64,000 nt of DNA from Centroberyx gerrardi (GCF_048128805.1 NC_136015.1:25691903-25755902), one strand, 5' to 3'. Shown: positions 44,497 through 57,291, counted from the first letter of the stretch. Notes: generated by a model not told the origin, from the letters alone. Numbers and translations are program-made.

Positions 44497-45562
44497 ACAT
44501 GTGTGTGTGATATCAGCATCCCAACAGGGAACAACTCACCCTGTTTCTGTGGAAATCCTTCTCTGATATGAAATGTTATTGTCTTTTTACTATTATGCAG
44601 AGGTGGAAAGTAACTAAGTATATTTACTCAAGTACTGTACTTAAGTACAATTTTGAGGTTCTGGCACTTTACTTGAGTATTTCCATTTTGTGAGACTTTC
44701 TACTTTTTCCTCCACTACATTTATCTGACGGCTGTAATTACTAGTTATATATAGTTATATCTATTAACTACTTATATAGTTATAGTTATATATAGTTATG
44801 TAACTTATATATATTACTAATATGTAGTAGTAGTTTGTATTATCATTTATGTTTTGTCAATCAATGAGGTGAGGTGATCTGGATCCTTGGAGTAACAGTA
44901 TGAAATATTTTCAGTAAGTAATTCAAATCTATAACTGCATAAAAATACTTTTATTTAAATTCATTACAGAAGATCAAATTTGAGCATGCAATGCAAATAT
45001 GAATGAAAATACACAAATATTAATCATGGAGCACACCTCATCAAGAATATACACAACACCATTAAATTCAAAAGAAACATGTCTTTTTCTCTCTCTCAGA
45101 ACACACACACACACACACACACACACATAAACAGTCAAACAACTCCTCCAAGTAGAAGTTATGGACCCTGAAACATCTGATGATGAACATCTGACTGTGT
45201 ATGAAAGAAACTCTGTACAAAATGGTCAAATCAAATTTATTTATAGAACACATTTCTAATGGTGCAACCCAACATGATTTAAAGCTGCAATAAGTGACAT
45301 TTTCTGACCACTAGAGGGCGACAAGAACAGCAACACATTTGTAAATAAACTCTCAGCAAAGCCACGTCTCCCTCCCTCCACTGCACTAGAGGCAAGACAA
45401 TTATTATAATAAAGCACAAGAAAGGCAATATAAAATTATGCAACAAATACATTTGATTCTGATTCCGTTTTTTTTTTTTTTACCATCATATGAATACAGC
45501 ATTATACCAGTCAAGCCCACCATCTATTGGATGTGGATGTGTTTACTGGATGTGTGATGATG

Positions 45563-45584
45563 CATTACATAATCATTACATAAC
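45563..45584. repeat. Doubled 11-mer at a LINE-free site
   Basis: CATTACATAAT and CATTACATAAC lie in tandem here. In the related blocks at 36.8-38.1 kb and 49.0-50.8 kb the two words flank a Rex1-like LINE. Confidence 0.8.
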
Positions 45585-45749
45585 TGTCTCAAACTATCAC
45601 CAGTAATTGTAAACTCCTAGTCACTTTACCCTGAGACAAGCTCAGTCTCTGTGGATTTAATGGAACCACTGTTACCATTAAGAAAGCAACATAAAACATC
45701 TGTTATTTTTATATTAATATCCATGCATGGAGACACAACTGATTTTGTG

Positions 45750-45880
45750 GAAAAGTCTTTATTGTCTTAACATATTAAGAATAGCGGCGTTACTGTTGTT
45801 GTTGTCCAGGCACATGAGGGTGACCTTCATCAGCTTAGAGGACAGGAAGGCTGCAGCTGTCAATCAATCACCAGGCGGTT
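45750..45880 (-). pseudogene. Residual IgL constant gene (2)
   Basis: The same structure and the same deletion junction as at 38272-38400: a 3' UTR with poly(A) signal and a short constant-exon stub only. Confidence 0.75.
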
Positions 45881-45975
45881 TGACACCTTTACTGTGTGAG
45901 AGTGGATTTTCCCCTTTAAGGAGTTTCTGTCAGATGGTTTTTATGCTCCACCAGTCACTCACTCACACATTGTTT

Positions 45976-46445
45976 TAGCCTGATATTCAGACTGAATGGC
46001 CATTTCGTTCCCACTTCATTATTCAGTCTGACATTTCCTCCTTGTTAGCCGTTTTCTGTGTGGGGGGGTTTGATTTTCCCCGAACCGATCACTAGTGACT
46101 GACGTATCCGGCCGCTCTGACGTTATTTTCAGTTACACTGATGCTGGGCGTATTTACTAACTTTACCAAGAATGTCGGTCGTTTTTGACAAAAAATATCG
46201 TCTTTGTAAAGACAATATGTTGGTTAAGGAATGATTTCAACAAATATTATTCTGCCGAAACGCAAAATGAAAAACCCGTTGCACGAACGGTTCAAACTTT
46301 AGTCCCGCCCTCAAAGGCGCTGATTGGTCCGATCGTTTTTCCGATGGAGAAATCGCCGTTGAATAGAGCAACACCAGACTCTCTGAATCACTCGACAAAT
46401 CTGAAAAGTGGGCGGGTCGCGATTCAGGAGTCGGGAACCAGGCTA
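45976..46445. mobile_element. 470-bp MITE, copy 2
   Basis: The same element, end sequences and flanking ACATTGTTT words as copy 1. It was carried along by cassette duplication, not inserted anew. Confidence 0.88.
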
Positions 46446-46841
46446 ACATTGTTTCACTTCCCTTTAAGAAGCCTCTCATGCATATCAGCACAGAAAGAGT
46501 CCTCATATGACCAGGAATATATTAAACTACGTTGGAAATAAATTAACAAATTCAAATTAATTTTGTTCACTCACTGTGAAAAAAACCCCAAACTGATCGA
46601 AATCAGTCTCAGTTTGTAAAACATTAGCTAGCTGATGTAATAACTACCTAACTTTCAATTTATGCCCCAAATTTACAAGATTAATAACTTTTTGTTTGTG
46701 TTTGTGTTCGTTTGTAAAAATTTAGCTTATATAAATGCTTAGTCAAGAGTTTGTTAAATTGATTGATCCATTTAGAAACAGCATCATCAGAGTAATCCAA
46801 GTCCCTGTTGGAGTCAGTCAGAGCATTTCCATAGAGAGCCA

Positions 46842-46888
46842 CTTTGCATCAGCAGCACCATGCTCCAGTGCTCTGGGAGAGTTTATAG
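46842..46888 (+). promoter_or_regulatory. V5 promoter
   Basis: CTTTGCAT and TTTATAG as in V1. Confidence 0.75.
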
Positions 46889-46966
46889 TCCTGAGAGTTG
46901 AACACTGGATGACTGACAGCTGTCCTTCATGACAACAGAAGCCACAGAAATCCTCCTCATCAAAAC

Positions 46967-47452
46967 ATGACTTTGATCTCCATCCTCATCTGGACTCTCC
47001 TCTGCTGCTGCTTCACAGGTAAAGTCCAGAGAATCAAACTCCTCTCCTCTATGAACATCCGTCCCTCTGAAATGAAGCGGAGAAAACCATGACGGTGGTT
47101 TATGTTTTTGTCTCTGTATCCTCAGAGTCCAGAGGCCAGGTCACAGTGACTCAGCCTGGAGCAGTGAGGTCTGCTCCGGGAGGCTCCGTCACCATCAGCT
47201 GTCGAACCAGTCCCAAGGTTTATTTTAGTTTTAGTAGCTCCCACCGTTTAGCCTGGTACCAACAGAGAGATGGAGAAACTCCTAAACTGCTCATTTATAA
47301 TGCTAATACTCGAGCATCAGGGATTCCAGGTCGTTTTACAGGCAGTGGATCAGGGACTGACTTCACTCTGACCATCAGTGGAGTCCAGGCTGAAGATGCA
47401 GCAGTTTACTACTGTCAGAGTGAACACTATATCAACAGTCAGTATCTGTTCA
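46967..47452 (+). CDS. IgL variable gene V5 (group A)
   Basis: Leader exon 46967-47018 and V exon 47126-47452. Both cysteines and the tryptophan are kept. CDR1 is the longest of group A ([10 protein letters not shown]) and the germline CDR3 is [12 protein letters not shown]. The frame is open, so it looks functional. Its own cassette has no J, and only the residual constant exon at 45.8 kb. Confidence 0.94.
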
Positions 47453-47480
47453 CACAGTGATAAAGCATCGTACAAAAACC
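47453..47480 (+). other. V5 recombination signal (12-RSS)
   Basis: CACAGTG, spacer ATAAAGCATCGT (one change) and ACAAAAACC. Confidence 0.95.
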
Positions 47481-47547
47481 TCCCTCAGTCAGACTGAACT
47501 GACTGCTGCAGCTGGAAGCTACTGCAGGAACTGATACAGTTCACTGA

Positions 47548-47550
<3 letters not shown>

Positions 47551-47617
<67 letters not shown>
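47551..47617. repeat. CA microsatellite after V5
   Basis: A pure CA run of 67 bases. Confidence 0.95.
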
Positions 47618-47621
<4 letters not shown>

Positions 47622-47713
47622 CCTTGGAACTGTTCAGTCTCCACATAGAAGTATTAATAATTCTCCATGTCAAGACATTCTGTGGAAGTCAGGGTGTGTC
47701 TCTCTCTCTCTCT

Positions 47714-47745
<32 letters not shown>

Positions 47746-49044
47746 ACGCATGTGTGTGTGATATCAGCATCCCAACAGGGAACAACTCACCCTGTTTCTG
47801 TGGAAATTATTTGTCTTTTTACTATTATGCAGAGGTGGAAAGTAACTAAGTATATTTACTCAAGTACTGTACTTAAGTACAATTTTGAGGTTCTGGCACT
47901 TTACTTGAGTATTTCCATTTTGTGAGACTTTCTACTTTTTCCTCCACTGCATTTATCTGACGGCTGTAGTTACTAGTTATATATAGTTGTATCTACTAAC
48001 TAGTTATATAGTTATAGTTATATATAGTTATGTAACTTATACTTTGCAGAATAAGGTTTTACATGCAAAACATATGATAAGCTTATAAAATATGTTGCAT
48101 TGTTAGAGTTTAAACTCCCCAACAGTCCGTGGCGGCCGGCCCATTGGAGCACAGTGGGCGGCGCACCAGTTGATTGACAGGCAAAAAATATATATATTAT
48201 ATATATATGTGAAGAGTTTTCCTATAACAATGAAATCGGCAATGAGGAAATATGACTTAATTTCTCTATATGAAACTAAGAGTGAATTTATAATTTAGAC
48301 TAATATGTAGTAGTAGTTTGTATTATCATTCATGTTTTGTCAATCAATGAGGTGAGGTGATCTGGATCCTTGGAGTAACAGTATGAAATATTTTCAGTAA
48401 GTAATTCAAATCTATAACTGCATAAAAATACTTTTATTTAAATTCATTACAGAAGATCAAATTTGAGCATGCAATGCAAATATGAATGAAAATACACAAA
48501 TATTAATCATGGAGCACACCTCATCAAGAATATACACAACACCATTAAATTCAAAACAAACATGTCTTTTTCTCTCTCTCAGAACACACACACACACACA
48601 CATAAACAGTCAAACAACTCCTCCAAGTAGAAGTTATGGACCCTGAAACATCTGATGATGAACATCTGACTGTGTATGAAAGAAACTTTGTACAAAATGG
48701 TCAAATCAAATTTATTTATAGAACACATTTCTAATGGTGCAACCCAACATGATTTAAAGCTGCAATAAGTGACATTTTCTGACCACTAGAGGGCGACAAG
48801 AACAGCAACACATTTGTAAATAAACTCTCAGCAAAGCCACGTCTCCCTCCCTCCACTGCACTAGAGGCAAGACAATTATTATAATAAAGCACAAGAAAGG
48901 AAATATAAAATTATGCAACAAATACATTTGATTCTGATTCTGTTTTTTTTTTACCATCATATGAATACAGCATTATACCAGTCAAGCCCACCATCTATTG
49001 GATGTGGATGTGTTTACTGGATGTGTGATGATGCATTACATAAT

Positions 49045-50819
49045 CCCTCCCATCCATAGAACCCCCGCAAAGCAGCCGGGCCAGACTCTGTCTCTCCATC
49101 CACCCTGAAGCACTGTGCGGATCAGCTGTCTCCGGTGTTCACAGACATTTTCAACACCTCACTGGAGACATGCCACGTACCAGCCTGCTTCAAGACCTCC
49201 ACCATCATCCCCGTCCCCAAAAAGACAAGGACCACAGGACTTAACGACTACAGACCCGTCGCCCTGACATCTGTGGTGATGAAGTCATTTGAGCGCCTTG
49301 TGCTGTCACACCTCAAAAACATCACTGACCCACTCCTGGACCCCCTGCAGTTCGTCTACAGAGCCAACAGGTCTGTAGACGATGCAGTAAACATGGCCCT
49401 CCACTTCATCCTCCAGCACCTGGACTCCTCAGGAACCTACGCCAGGATCCTGTTTGTGGACTTCAGCTCTGCCTTTAACACAATCATCCCGGCTCTGCTA
49501 CAGGACAAGCTCTCCCAGCTGAGTGTGCCTGACTCCACCTGCAGGTGGATCACAGACTTCCTGTCGGACAGGAAGCAGCACGTGAAGCTGGGAAAACACG
49601 TCTCTGACTCCCGGACCATCAGCACCGGTTCCCCTCAAGGCTGCGTTCTTTCCCCTCTACTCTTCTCCCTGTACACCAACAGCTACACCTCCAGTCACCA
49701 GTCTGTCAAGCTCTTGAAGTTCGCGGACGACACCACCCTCATTGGGCTCATCTCTGGTGGGGATGAGTCAGCCTACAGGCGGGAGATCGACCGCCTGGTG
49801 TCCTGGTGCGGACTGAACAACTTAGAGCTCAACGCTGTAAAGACAGTGGAGATGGTTGTGGACTTCAGGAAGAACCCGGCCCCACTCACCCCCGTCACCC
49901 TGAGAGACTCCCCAGTCGACACTGTGGAGTCCGTCCGCTTCCTGGGCACCATCATCACCCAGGACCTCAAGTGGGAGCTGAACATCAGCTCCCTCACCAA
50001 GAAAGCACAACAGGGGATGTACTTCCTGCGGCAGCTGAGGAAGTTCAACCTGCCAAAGACGATGATGGCGCACTTCTACACCTCCATCGTTGAGTCCATC
50101 CTCACCTCCTCCATCACCATCTGGCACGCTGCTGCTACTGCCGAGGACAAGAGCAGACTGCAGCGTATCATTCGCTCCGCTGAGAAGGTGATTGGCTGCA
50201 ATCTGCCTTCTCTCCAGGACCTGTATGCCTCCAGGACCCTGAGGCGAGCAGGAACGATTGTGGACGACCCCTCCCACCCTGGACACAAACTCTTTGAAAA
50301 ACTCCCCTCTGGCAGGAGGCTGCGGTCCATCAGGACCAAAACCTCACGCCACAAGAACAGTTTCTTCCCGTCTGCAGCTGGCCTCATCAACAAGGCCCGG
50401 GACCCCCACTGACACGGAGCCTCGCCCCCTCCCCCCATAGGCACCACACGCTACAGTAACACACAGTCTCCACATCTGACTCAATGCGTTCATTTATGCA
50501 TTCTGTACAGTAAACATTCCTCTGGTCAGTATTTTGCACATCCCTGCACTGACTGTACAGCTTTTCCATTTCACTTCAATAGCAGATATATTGCACATTT
50601 TTTTATTATATTTTTTCATATTCTGTATTGCAAATATCTCTTTTTGTTTTTTATATTTATATTCTTGACTTTGATTTACAGTACTTGTTGTGTTTTTTTA
50701 CTTCTACTTTCTATTTTTCTCCATGTTTATTGTATGCACCTACATACCAAGGCAAAATCCTTGTATTGTGAACTTTACTTGGCAATAAACCTGATTCTGA
50801 TTCTGATTCTGATTCTGAT
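49045..50819 (+). mobile_element. Rex1/Babar-like LINE, copy 2
   Basis: Nearly identical to copy 1 but without its internal deletion. One frame (49135-50412) covers the reverse transcriptase with [20 protein letters not shown] and the C-terminal region to a stop. The 5' half (endonuclease) is missing, so it is not autonomous. It ends with the GATTCT repeat tail. The intact frame suggests a fairly recent insertion or duplication. Confidence 0.85.
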
Positions 50820-50994
50820 CATTACATAACTGTCTCAAACTATCACCAGTAATTGTAAACTCCTAGTCACTTTACCCTGAGACAAGCTCAGTCTCTGTGG
50901 ATTTAATGGAACCACTGTTACCATTAAGAAAGCAACATAAAACATCTGTTATTTTTACATTAATATCCATGCATGGAGACACAACTGATTTTGT

Positions 50995-51125
50995 GGAAAA
51001 GTCTTTATTGTCTTAACATATTAAGAATAGTGGCGTTACTGTTGTTGCTGTCCAGGCACATGAGGGTGACCTTCATCAGCTTAGAGGACAGGAAGGCTGC
51101 AGCTGTCAATCAATCACCAGGCGGT
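50995..51125 (-). pseudogene. Residual IgL constant gene (3)
   Basis: Shares the deletion junction of the copies at 38.3 and 45.8 kb. Confidence 0.75.
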
Positions 51126-51221
51126 TTGACACCTTTACTGTGTGAGAGTGGATTTTCCCCTTTAAGGAGTTTCTGTCAGATGGTTTTTATGCTCCACCAG
51201 TCACTCACTCACACATTGTTT

Positions 51222-51691
51222 TAGCCTGATATTCAGACTGAACGGCCATTTCGTTCCCGCTTCATTATTCAGTCTGACATTTCCTCCTTGTTAGCCGTTT
51301 TCTGTGTGGGGGGGTTTGATTTTCCCCGAACCGATCACTAGTGACTGACGTATCCGGCCGCTCTGACGTTATTTTCAGTTACACTGATGCTGGGCATATT
51401 TACTAACTTTACCAAGAATGTCGGTCGTTTTTGACAAAAAATATCATCTTTGTAAAGACAATATGTTGGTTAAGGAATGATTTCAACAAATATTATTCTG
51501 CCGAAACGCAAAATGAAAAACCCGTTGCACGAACGGTTCAAACTTTAGTCCCGCCCACAAAGGCGCTGATTGGTCCGATCGTTTTTCCGATGGAGAAATC
51601 GCCGTTGAATAGAGCAACACCAGACTCTCTGAATCACTCGACAAATCTGAAGAGTGGGCGGGTCGCGATTCAGGAGTCGGGAACCAGGCTA
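51222..51691. mobile_element. 470-bp MITE, copy 3
   Basis: Same as copies 1 and 2, with flanking ACATTGTTT words. Confidence 0.88.
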
Positions 51692-52450
51692 ACATTGTTT
51701 CACTTCCCTTTAAGAAGCCTCTCATGCATATCAGCACAGAAAGAGTCCTCATATGACCAGGAATATATTAAACTACGTTGGAAATAAATTAACAAATTCA
51801 AATTAGTTTTGTTCACTCACTGTGAAAAAAACCCCAAACTGATTGAAATCAGTCTCAGCTACTGCAGGAACTGATACAGTTCACTGAAGACACACACTGT
51901 ACACACACACACACATACACAAAATTGATAATTCATGATGTTGTTCATAGTGTCTCTACCAGTTTGCCTTCTGAAGTTAAAACAGCCCACCTCCCACCTC
52001 AACAACCTGAAAGTTCCCCCAAATGAAGAGGACAGTTCCAGTGAAGAAGCCCAATCAGACCCATTAAAAGCACAACAACATCTAGCAAAGTAAGCTGTCC
52101 TGATGCCGACCCCCAAACCACTGCTGAATGATCCAAACAGCTTATCCACGCTGGTCCTGGAATATCTGGACTGTCAGGATCCAAACAGATCAGGAGGATC
52201 ATTCAGTCAACTGGATCAGGAAGCCTTATTTAGATAGAGGAAAGTCAAGAGAGTCTTTTTCTCGAAGGAAGGGAATAGTTGGGTGAACACATGTATCTAT
52301 TGTACAGACACTGAGTCAGGCCAGAAGAGGGGAATGTGGTGTCAGACTGTAGAAGGAAACCTTGGCATCAGAAAATAAAGACAAGCCACTGGAAATACAG
52401 ACAAGCACCAAGAACAAGGAAACTCCTGAGGAAATGAAGGGAAACTAAAT
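51692..52450 (+). pseudogene. IgL cassette with the V gene deleted
   Basis: The upstream flank of a V cassette (to AAATCAGTCTCAG, about 51858) joins directly to the downstream flank (CTACTGCAGGAACTG). In V1 to V6 these two points are separated by promoter, leader, V exon and recombination signal. The junction shares only AG. The 3' flank block then follows as after V1. Confidence 0.8.
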
Positions 52451-52556
52451 ATATTGAATATTGACATGGTGTAATAATAAATCACATTAAACTTTATTGT
52501 ATAGCACTTTTCAAAGCAGAACTATAAACTAAATAACAATGAACCAAAACCATTAA

Positions 52557-53171
52557 AGGATAACGATGGTGTTTTTTAATGCTTTTCTTACCGTCAACAA
52601 ATCCTATGAAAATAACAAAATCAACAATGCGTTTGCTCTACTCCCGTTACTTTCCCACTTCCCACGTTCCCTTTTTAGCCTTCAAACCGGAAGTCATTGG
52701 CTCCAATTGTAAGCTAGAAACCTTTAAATACAGCTCACAAAGACATGGTTTGAATTTTAAAAATCGCTAACTGTCACCATGAAAAGTCAGACTGTTGTAG
52801 TTATTACCAAATCAAATTCAAATGGGAACAAATTCTTCATTATGCCGGGGACTATTTTCTGTGCTACGGAACTACTTTCCTGAGATGGAAAACGTGTTTA
52901 CGGTCGGCTTATTAAGTTGTTTGAGGAAAAAGTCGTCCGGCCCGGTGCATCGTGATGATGAAATATGCTGCAGAGCAGCAGCATGGCTCTGTGACAGGTT
53001 TTTTATAGTTTTTAATACAATGGAGTTCTATGGCTGCTGGGACATGAGGCTTTACTGGGCACCGGCTACATGGACGAGACTTGTTAGCGAAACAAATTCA
53101 TTGCTGATTTTGTTATTTTCATAGGATTTGCTGACGGTAAGAAATGCATTAAAAAACACCAGCCTTCTCCT
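52557..53171. mobile_element. 615-bp MITE with TTAA target
   Basis: Ends AGGATAACGATGG and CCAGCCTTCTCCT are imperfect inverted repeats inside longer arms of about 80 bp. TTAA is duplicated at 52553-52556 and 53172-53175. The unoccupied sites with a single TTAA are at 2923-2926 and near 62891. TTAA duplication is the piggyBac signature. Confidence 0.85.
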
Positions 53172-53302
53172 TTAAGATGAAAGATGATGATCAACTCCCA
53201 GGATAATTATAAGGGTTAATAAATAACAGGATTACAGAAGAATAAGAAAAACAAGATTAATACGTAAAAACAAATGACATTAAAAGTTGTGATTTTTTTT
53301 TT
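53172..53302 (+). pseudogene. Second orphan V7-type upstream flank
   Basis: Continues the match to 2927-3040 and 62890-62960 after the MITE, then ends at a T run that is the tail of a minus-strand LINE. Neither octamer nor V follows. Confidence 0.6.
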
Positions 53303-53482
53303 TTAAAAGTTAGCAAATTCCTCACATTTTGCATCAGAGGCTTGGCTTAAAATGTCAGAGACAGGGGCAGGATTCAGCAGTTGGTCAGTGGTGGAAAACA
53401 GTATTCTAGGATCACTCCCGCTCTCTGTAATGATCTTTGAAAAATAGACTTTTCTTGCAGCATGTACAGCATTGTTAAATGC

Positions 53483-53520
<38 letters not shown>

Positions 53521-56500
53521 CATTAGACTTGTATAGCACTTTTCTAGGTACTCAAAGACGCTTCACATACAGGGTAAAATCATTTAATAGGTACATTTAT
53601 AATAATAAAAAAATAAAAGACAAGAATAAAAGTAGGTTAAAAACTAGAGGAATCATGAGATGGAGGGAAGGGAGAGGAGGTTAACAGGTGAAAGCAAGCT
53701 TGAAGAGATGGGTTTTGAGGGCCTGTTTGAAAGATGGTAGGGTCTTAGCCTGTCGGATGTGGATGGAGAGGGCGTTCCAGAGGGAGGGTGCAGCAACTGA
53801 AAAGGCCCTGTCACCCCAGGTCCGGAGCTTGGTCCTGGTGGTCTTTACAGTGGTTGCGTCCGCGGACCTGAGGCATCGGGTAGGGGTGTGGCGGGGGATG
53901 AGGTCGGAGAGGTATGGAGGGGCCAGGTTGTGTATGGCTTTGTAGGTGGTGAGTAGTATTTTAAAGTCAATCCTATATTGAACCGGGAGCCAGTGGAGGT
54001 CGTGAAGGACAGGGGTGATGTGATCTCGGCGGCGGGTGGAGGTGAGCATGCGGGCAGCGGGGTTCTGGACATATTGAAGTTTATTAAGGGTTTTGTTAGG
54101 TAAGCCGTAGAGGATGCTATTGCAGTAATCGAGTCTGGAAGTTATGAGGGCATGGATAAGTGTTTCGGCAGCGGCAAAGGACAGGGAGGGCCGGAGGCGG
54201 GCAATGTTCCTGAGGTGGAAGAAAGCAGTTTTTGTGACCTGGTTGACATGAGGTAGAAATGAGAGGGTGGGATCAAGGATGATTCTGAGGTTGCGGACCT
54301 GGGTGGAGGGGGTGACGATGGAGCCATCGATGTTGAGTGAGAAGGTCTGGGCGGAGCGGGTGAGGGAGTTTGGGCCGATGATGAGGATTTCGGATTTATT
54401 GCAGTTGAGTTTGAGAAAGTTCCATTGCATCCATGATTTTATGTCTGCAAGGCAGGTGGTGAGGGTGGAGTGGGTGGTTGAGGTGATGGTCTTGGAGGAG
54501 AGGTAAAGTTGAGTGTCATCGGCGTAGCAGTGGAAACGGAGGCCATGTCGGCGGAGGATCTGTCCAAGAGGAAGGATGTACAGGATGAAGAGGAGGGGAC
54601 CAAGCACTGAACCCTGGGGGACACCATGGGTGACTGGGGCGGTGGAGGATTTGCAGTTGTTTATGGAGATGTATTGATGTCTATCAGAGAGATATGAGGT
54701 AAGCCAGGAGAGGGCGGTGCCGGTTATGCCGAGGGAGTGTTGAAGGCGTGTGAGGAGGATGGAATGGTTGATGGTATCAAAGGCGCCGCTGAGGTCAAGG
54801 AGGATGAGGATGGTGAGGAAGCCAGAGTCAGCAGAGAGTATGTCGTTGGTGATTTTCAGTAGGGCAGTTTCAGTGCTGTGTTTGGAGCGGAAGCCAGATT
54901 GGAAAGGTTCATAGAGGTTATTGGAGTCGAGGTGGGATTTGATTTGAGCAGCGACAACTCGCTCAAGGATTTTGGACAGAAAGGGGAGTTTGGAGATGGG
55001 CCGGTAGTTGTTGGGGATGTCAGGGTCAAGACCAGGTTAAGGATTCTTTATAAATGCTACGATGGACCTCAAGTCCAGATTTTCTCCACTTCCTTTCTGC
55101 TGCTCTACATGTTCTCTTGAGCTCACGGACAGAGTTATTTATCCATGGTGATATTTTGCCACTTAAACTCTTTTTGACCTTGAGTGGGGCCACTTTGTTC
55201 AGTGTATTACTCAGATTGTTACTGAAAGCATCATCCATTTCATGTACTGACCCGTTTATATGACATGAGTCCAATTCTCTTACAAGCTCTGAGAACTCAA
55301 GTTCTGCTGTTGCATCTCGGGACCGCTTTTGAACAACAATTTCTTTCAGCCTGTTCATTTAGCCTGTTCCTAGTCAAAACAGGAATGGGGCCAGCAAGAA
55401 CACGGGGTCCCGGCTTGATATGGGAGCAGTCACGGGTGCCATCTCTACAGCAGCAGGGACCCTAAACATATCAGTTATGTTTTCTGGGTTTGATATCAGC
55501 ACTGTTGGCTCGACACACAGTACTTGATGCAGCCTGTGAGGATAAACGCCAGGGAAGAGGAAGTGGGGGGGGGGGAGGCTGTTGTGGTGGTGTCTTGACC
55601 GGGGGGAGAGATGGAGCTGGGGGGCACAGCTTTGAGTGTGGAAGGGTGCTACATAGGAAGGAGCGGGCAATGGGTCGGGGGGTGAGTTTGATCCCAGCAT
55701 CAACGAGTTCTTCCATTTTGTCGGTAAACCCTAGATGAGCGCCGGTGGGAGAAAGGATTAGGAAAGGGGGGAGGATGATCTGGAGGACTGGAGAGACTGG
55801 GGCCGACAGTTGTTGTCCAACGGCTCTGGCAGGTCACATGGAATATCTTGGCTCTGAGAGTGCTGCTGATCTGTTTGTTGTGGATAGACAGGAGGCAACT
55901 CAGTGTGGTTGACCTTGGGCTGCTGATATCGGGACTTCAGCGCATTAGGGCGGCGGGCAGATGGGAAGATTCCCCATTAGTAGTTTCTTCCCAAATCTGT
56001 TTGGATGTAGGCCATCAGGTTTGAAAAGGTTTTTGCGTGAAATTATCAGTAATGTTCAGTCCTTTTGAACTGCACGATGTGGAAAGCCATGAGTTCAGTG
56101 CTAGGAGTCTGCTGAACTTGTTGATTCCTCTGTCCACTGTTGGTAGGGGACCACTGATAAATGATTGCATCTTTAGTGCCGACATGCCCTCATTTTCTAA
56201 TTCATGCAGATATTGTAAAGGTTCAAACCTGTTCTCCAGTCAGAAGGTTGATAGTGACTGCAGTCTCTGATTTTTTGCATCTTTAGTTGTCTGTCTGCTG
56301 GTGCAGGTGCCCGGTGTCGAATGAGCTGGCTTCCTTAGCTGTGTTCCATGCTGGACTACGGTTCTGCTTTTATTCTTGGGCTTTGCGCCAAACTTGTGCC
56401 AGCAGTTAGTATTCTCTTTATTCTCAGAGGCTTCCCTTGTACTGGTTCACTTTTACCAAGCTTTGGAAAAGTTATAGTATCATTTATACACAATTCTTCA

Positions 56501-56700
56501 TTTGGAGCCTGCTTAGCTGTGCTAGGTTGTATCAGCTCACCGATAGGAGACATTTGTAGTGTGTCATGAAGTTCTCCAGCTTTTTCCAATGCGAGAATCC
56601 TGGTTTCAAGTACAGCAATCTTCTGAAACAGTCGAAAGCAGTCCGTGCATCTTGAAGACTCTGATCCGAGGGGAGCCATGTGTTTTCCACACTGCAGTTA
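53290..56700 (-). mobile_element. Non-LTR retrotransposon X, split and decayed
   Basis: Minus-strand pieces are an ORF1-like start at 56679 (MAPLGSESSRCTDCF), a proline-rich part (55374-55716) and a segment reading SPWINNSVRELKRTC (55026-55358). After an insertion it continues with AVHAARKVYFSKI (53303-53480). The last two are what lies between endonuclease and reverse transcriptase in many fish LINEs. The T run at 53288-53302 would be its poly(A) end. It is broken by many frameshifts. Confidence 0.65.
53484..55035 (-). mobile_element. L2-like LINE nested in retrotransposon X
   Basis: A reverse-transcriptase region with [46 protein letters not shown] and [16 protein letters not shown]. The frame is open over 53681-54607 and continues upstream without an obvious stop. 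The 3' end is an ATT repeat (53484-53519 on the plus strand), as in L2/Maui-like elements. It splits element X, so it is the younger of the two. Confidence 0.82.
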
Positions 56701-57290
56701 ACTATCCGGAAAGAAAGTTTGAAAATAAGTGATCATGACCTCTGATCACTTTAATCCTGTAGAATTAGTCATTAACAGGAACCCCCACTCATAGTTTTGA
56801 GCAATATTGCCAAAAATAGATAAGCAGGCAAGGAGCAAAGCAGAGAGCGTCTGATCGGGCAGAAAGCAGAAAGCAGTCCTGCTTTGTACCAGCTATCTTT
56901 CAGTCAAATATACTCAACAAAATCAAACTCAGTGTAGAATTACACTACAATTACAATTAATTTAATCTTTTAACATCAAATAATTTAATGCATAATGTCA
57001 TAAGAAAAATATTGATTTCTATATATACATTTGTTAGTCAAACGTACTGAGTATCTCATAGTTAAAAAAAACAACCAACTCACTCATCACAATTTCTCAA
57101 AAAAAATTAAGACAATTTAATCCTTTCAGCCTCAGGTCAGAAATGTGAACAACATTCTGTCAATGATGATGTTTCCTTTTAATTTATAGGGAAGACTTCA
57201 TGAAATGGATATAATTACTACATCATGTCCCGCAGGCCTCAGTATTTACAAATGGGTTACAATCTTCTAGCTTTTACTTGGACAGGGGGA
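56701..57290. other. Intergenic DNA, no gene
   Basis: AT-rich. Positions 57120-57280 match 40280-40425 downstream of V3 (GATGTTTCCTTTTAAT motif), an older V-cassette flank. Confidence 0.55.
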
Positions 57291-57291
57291 A

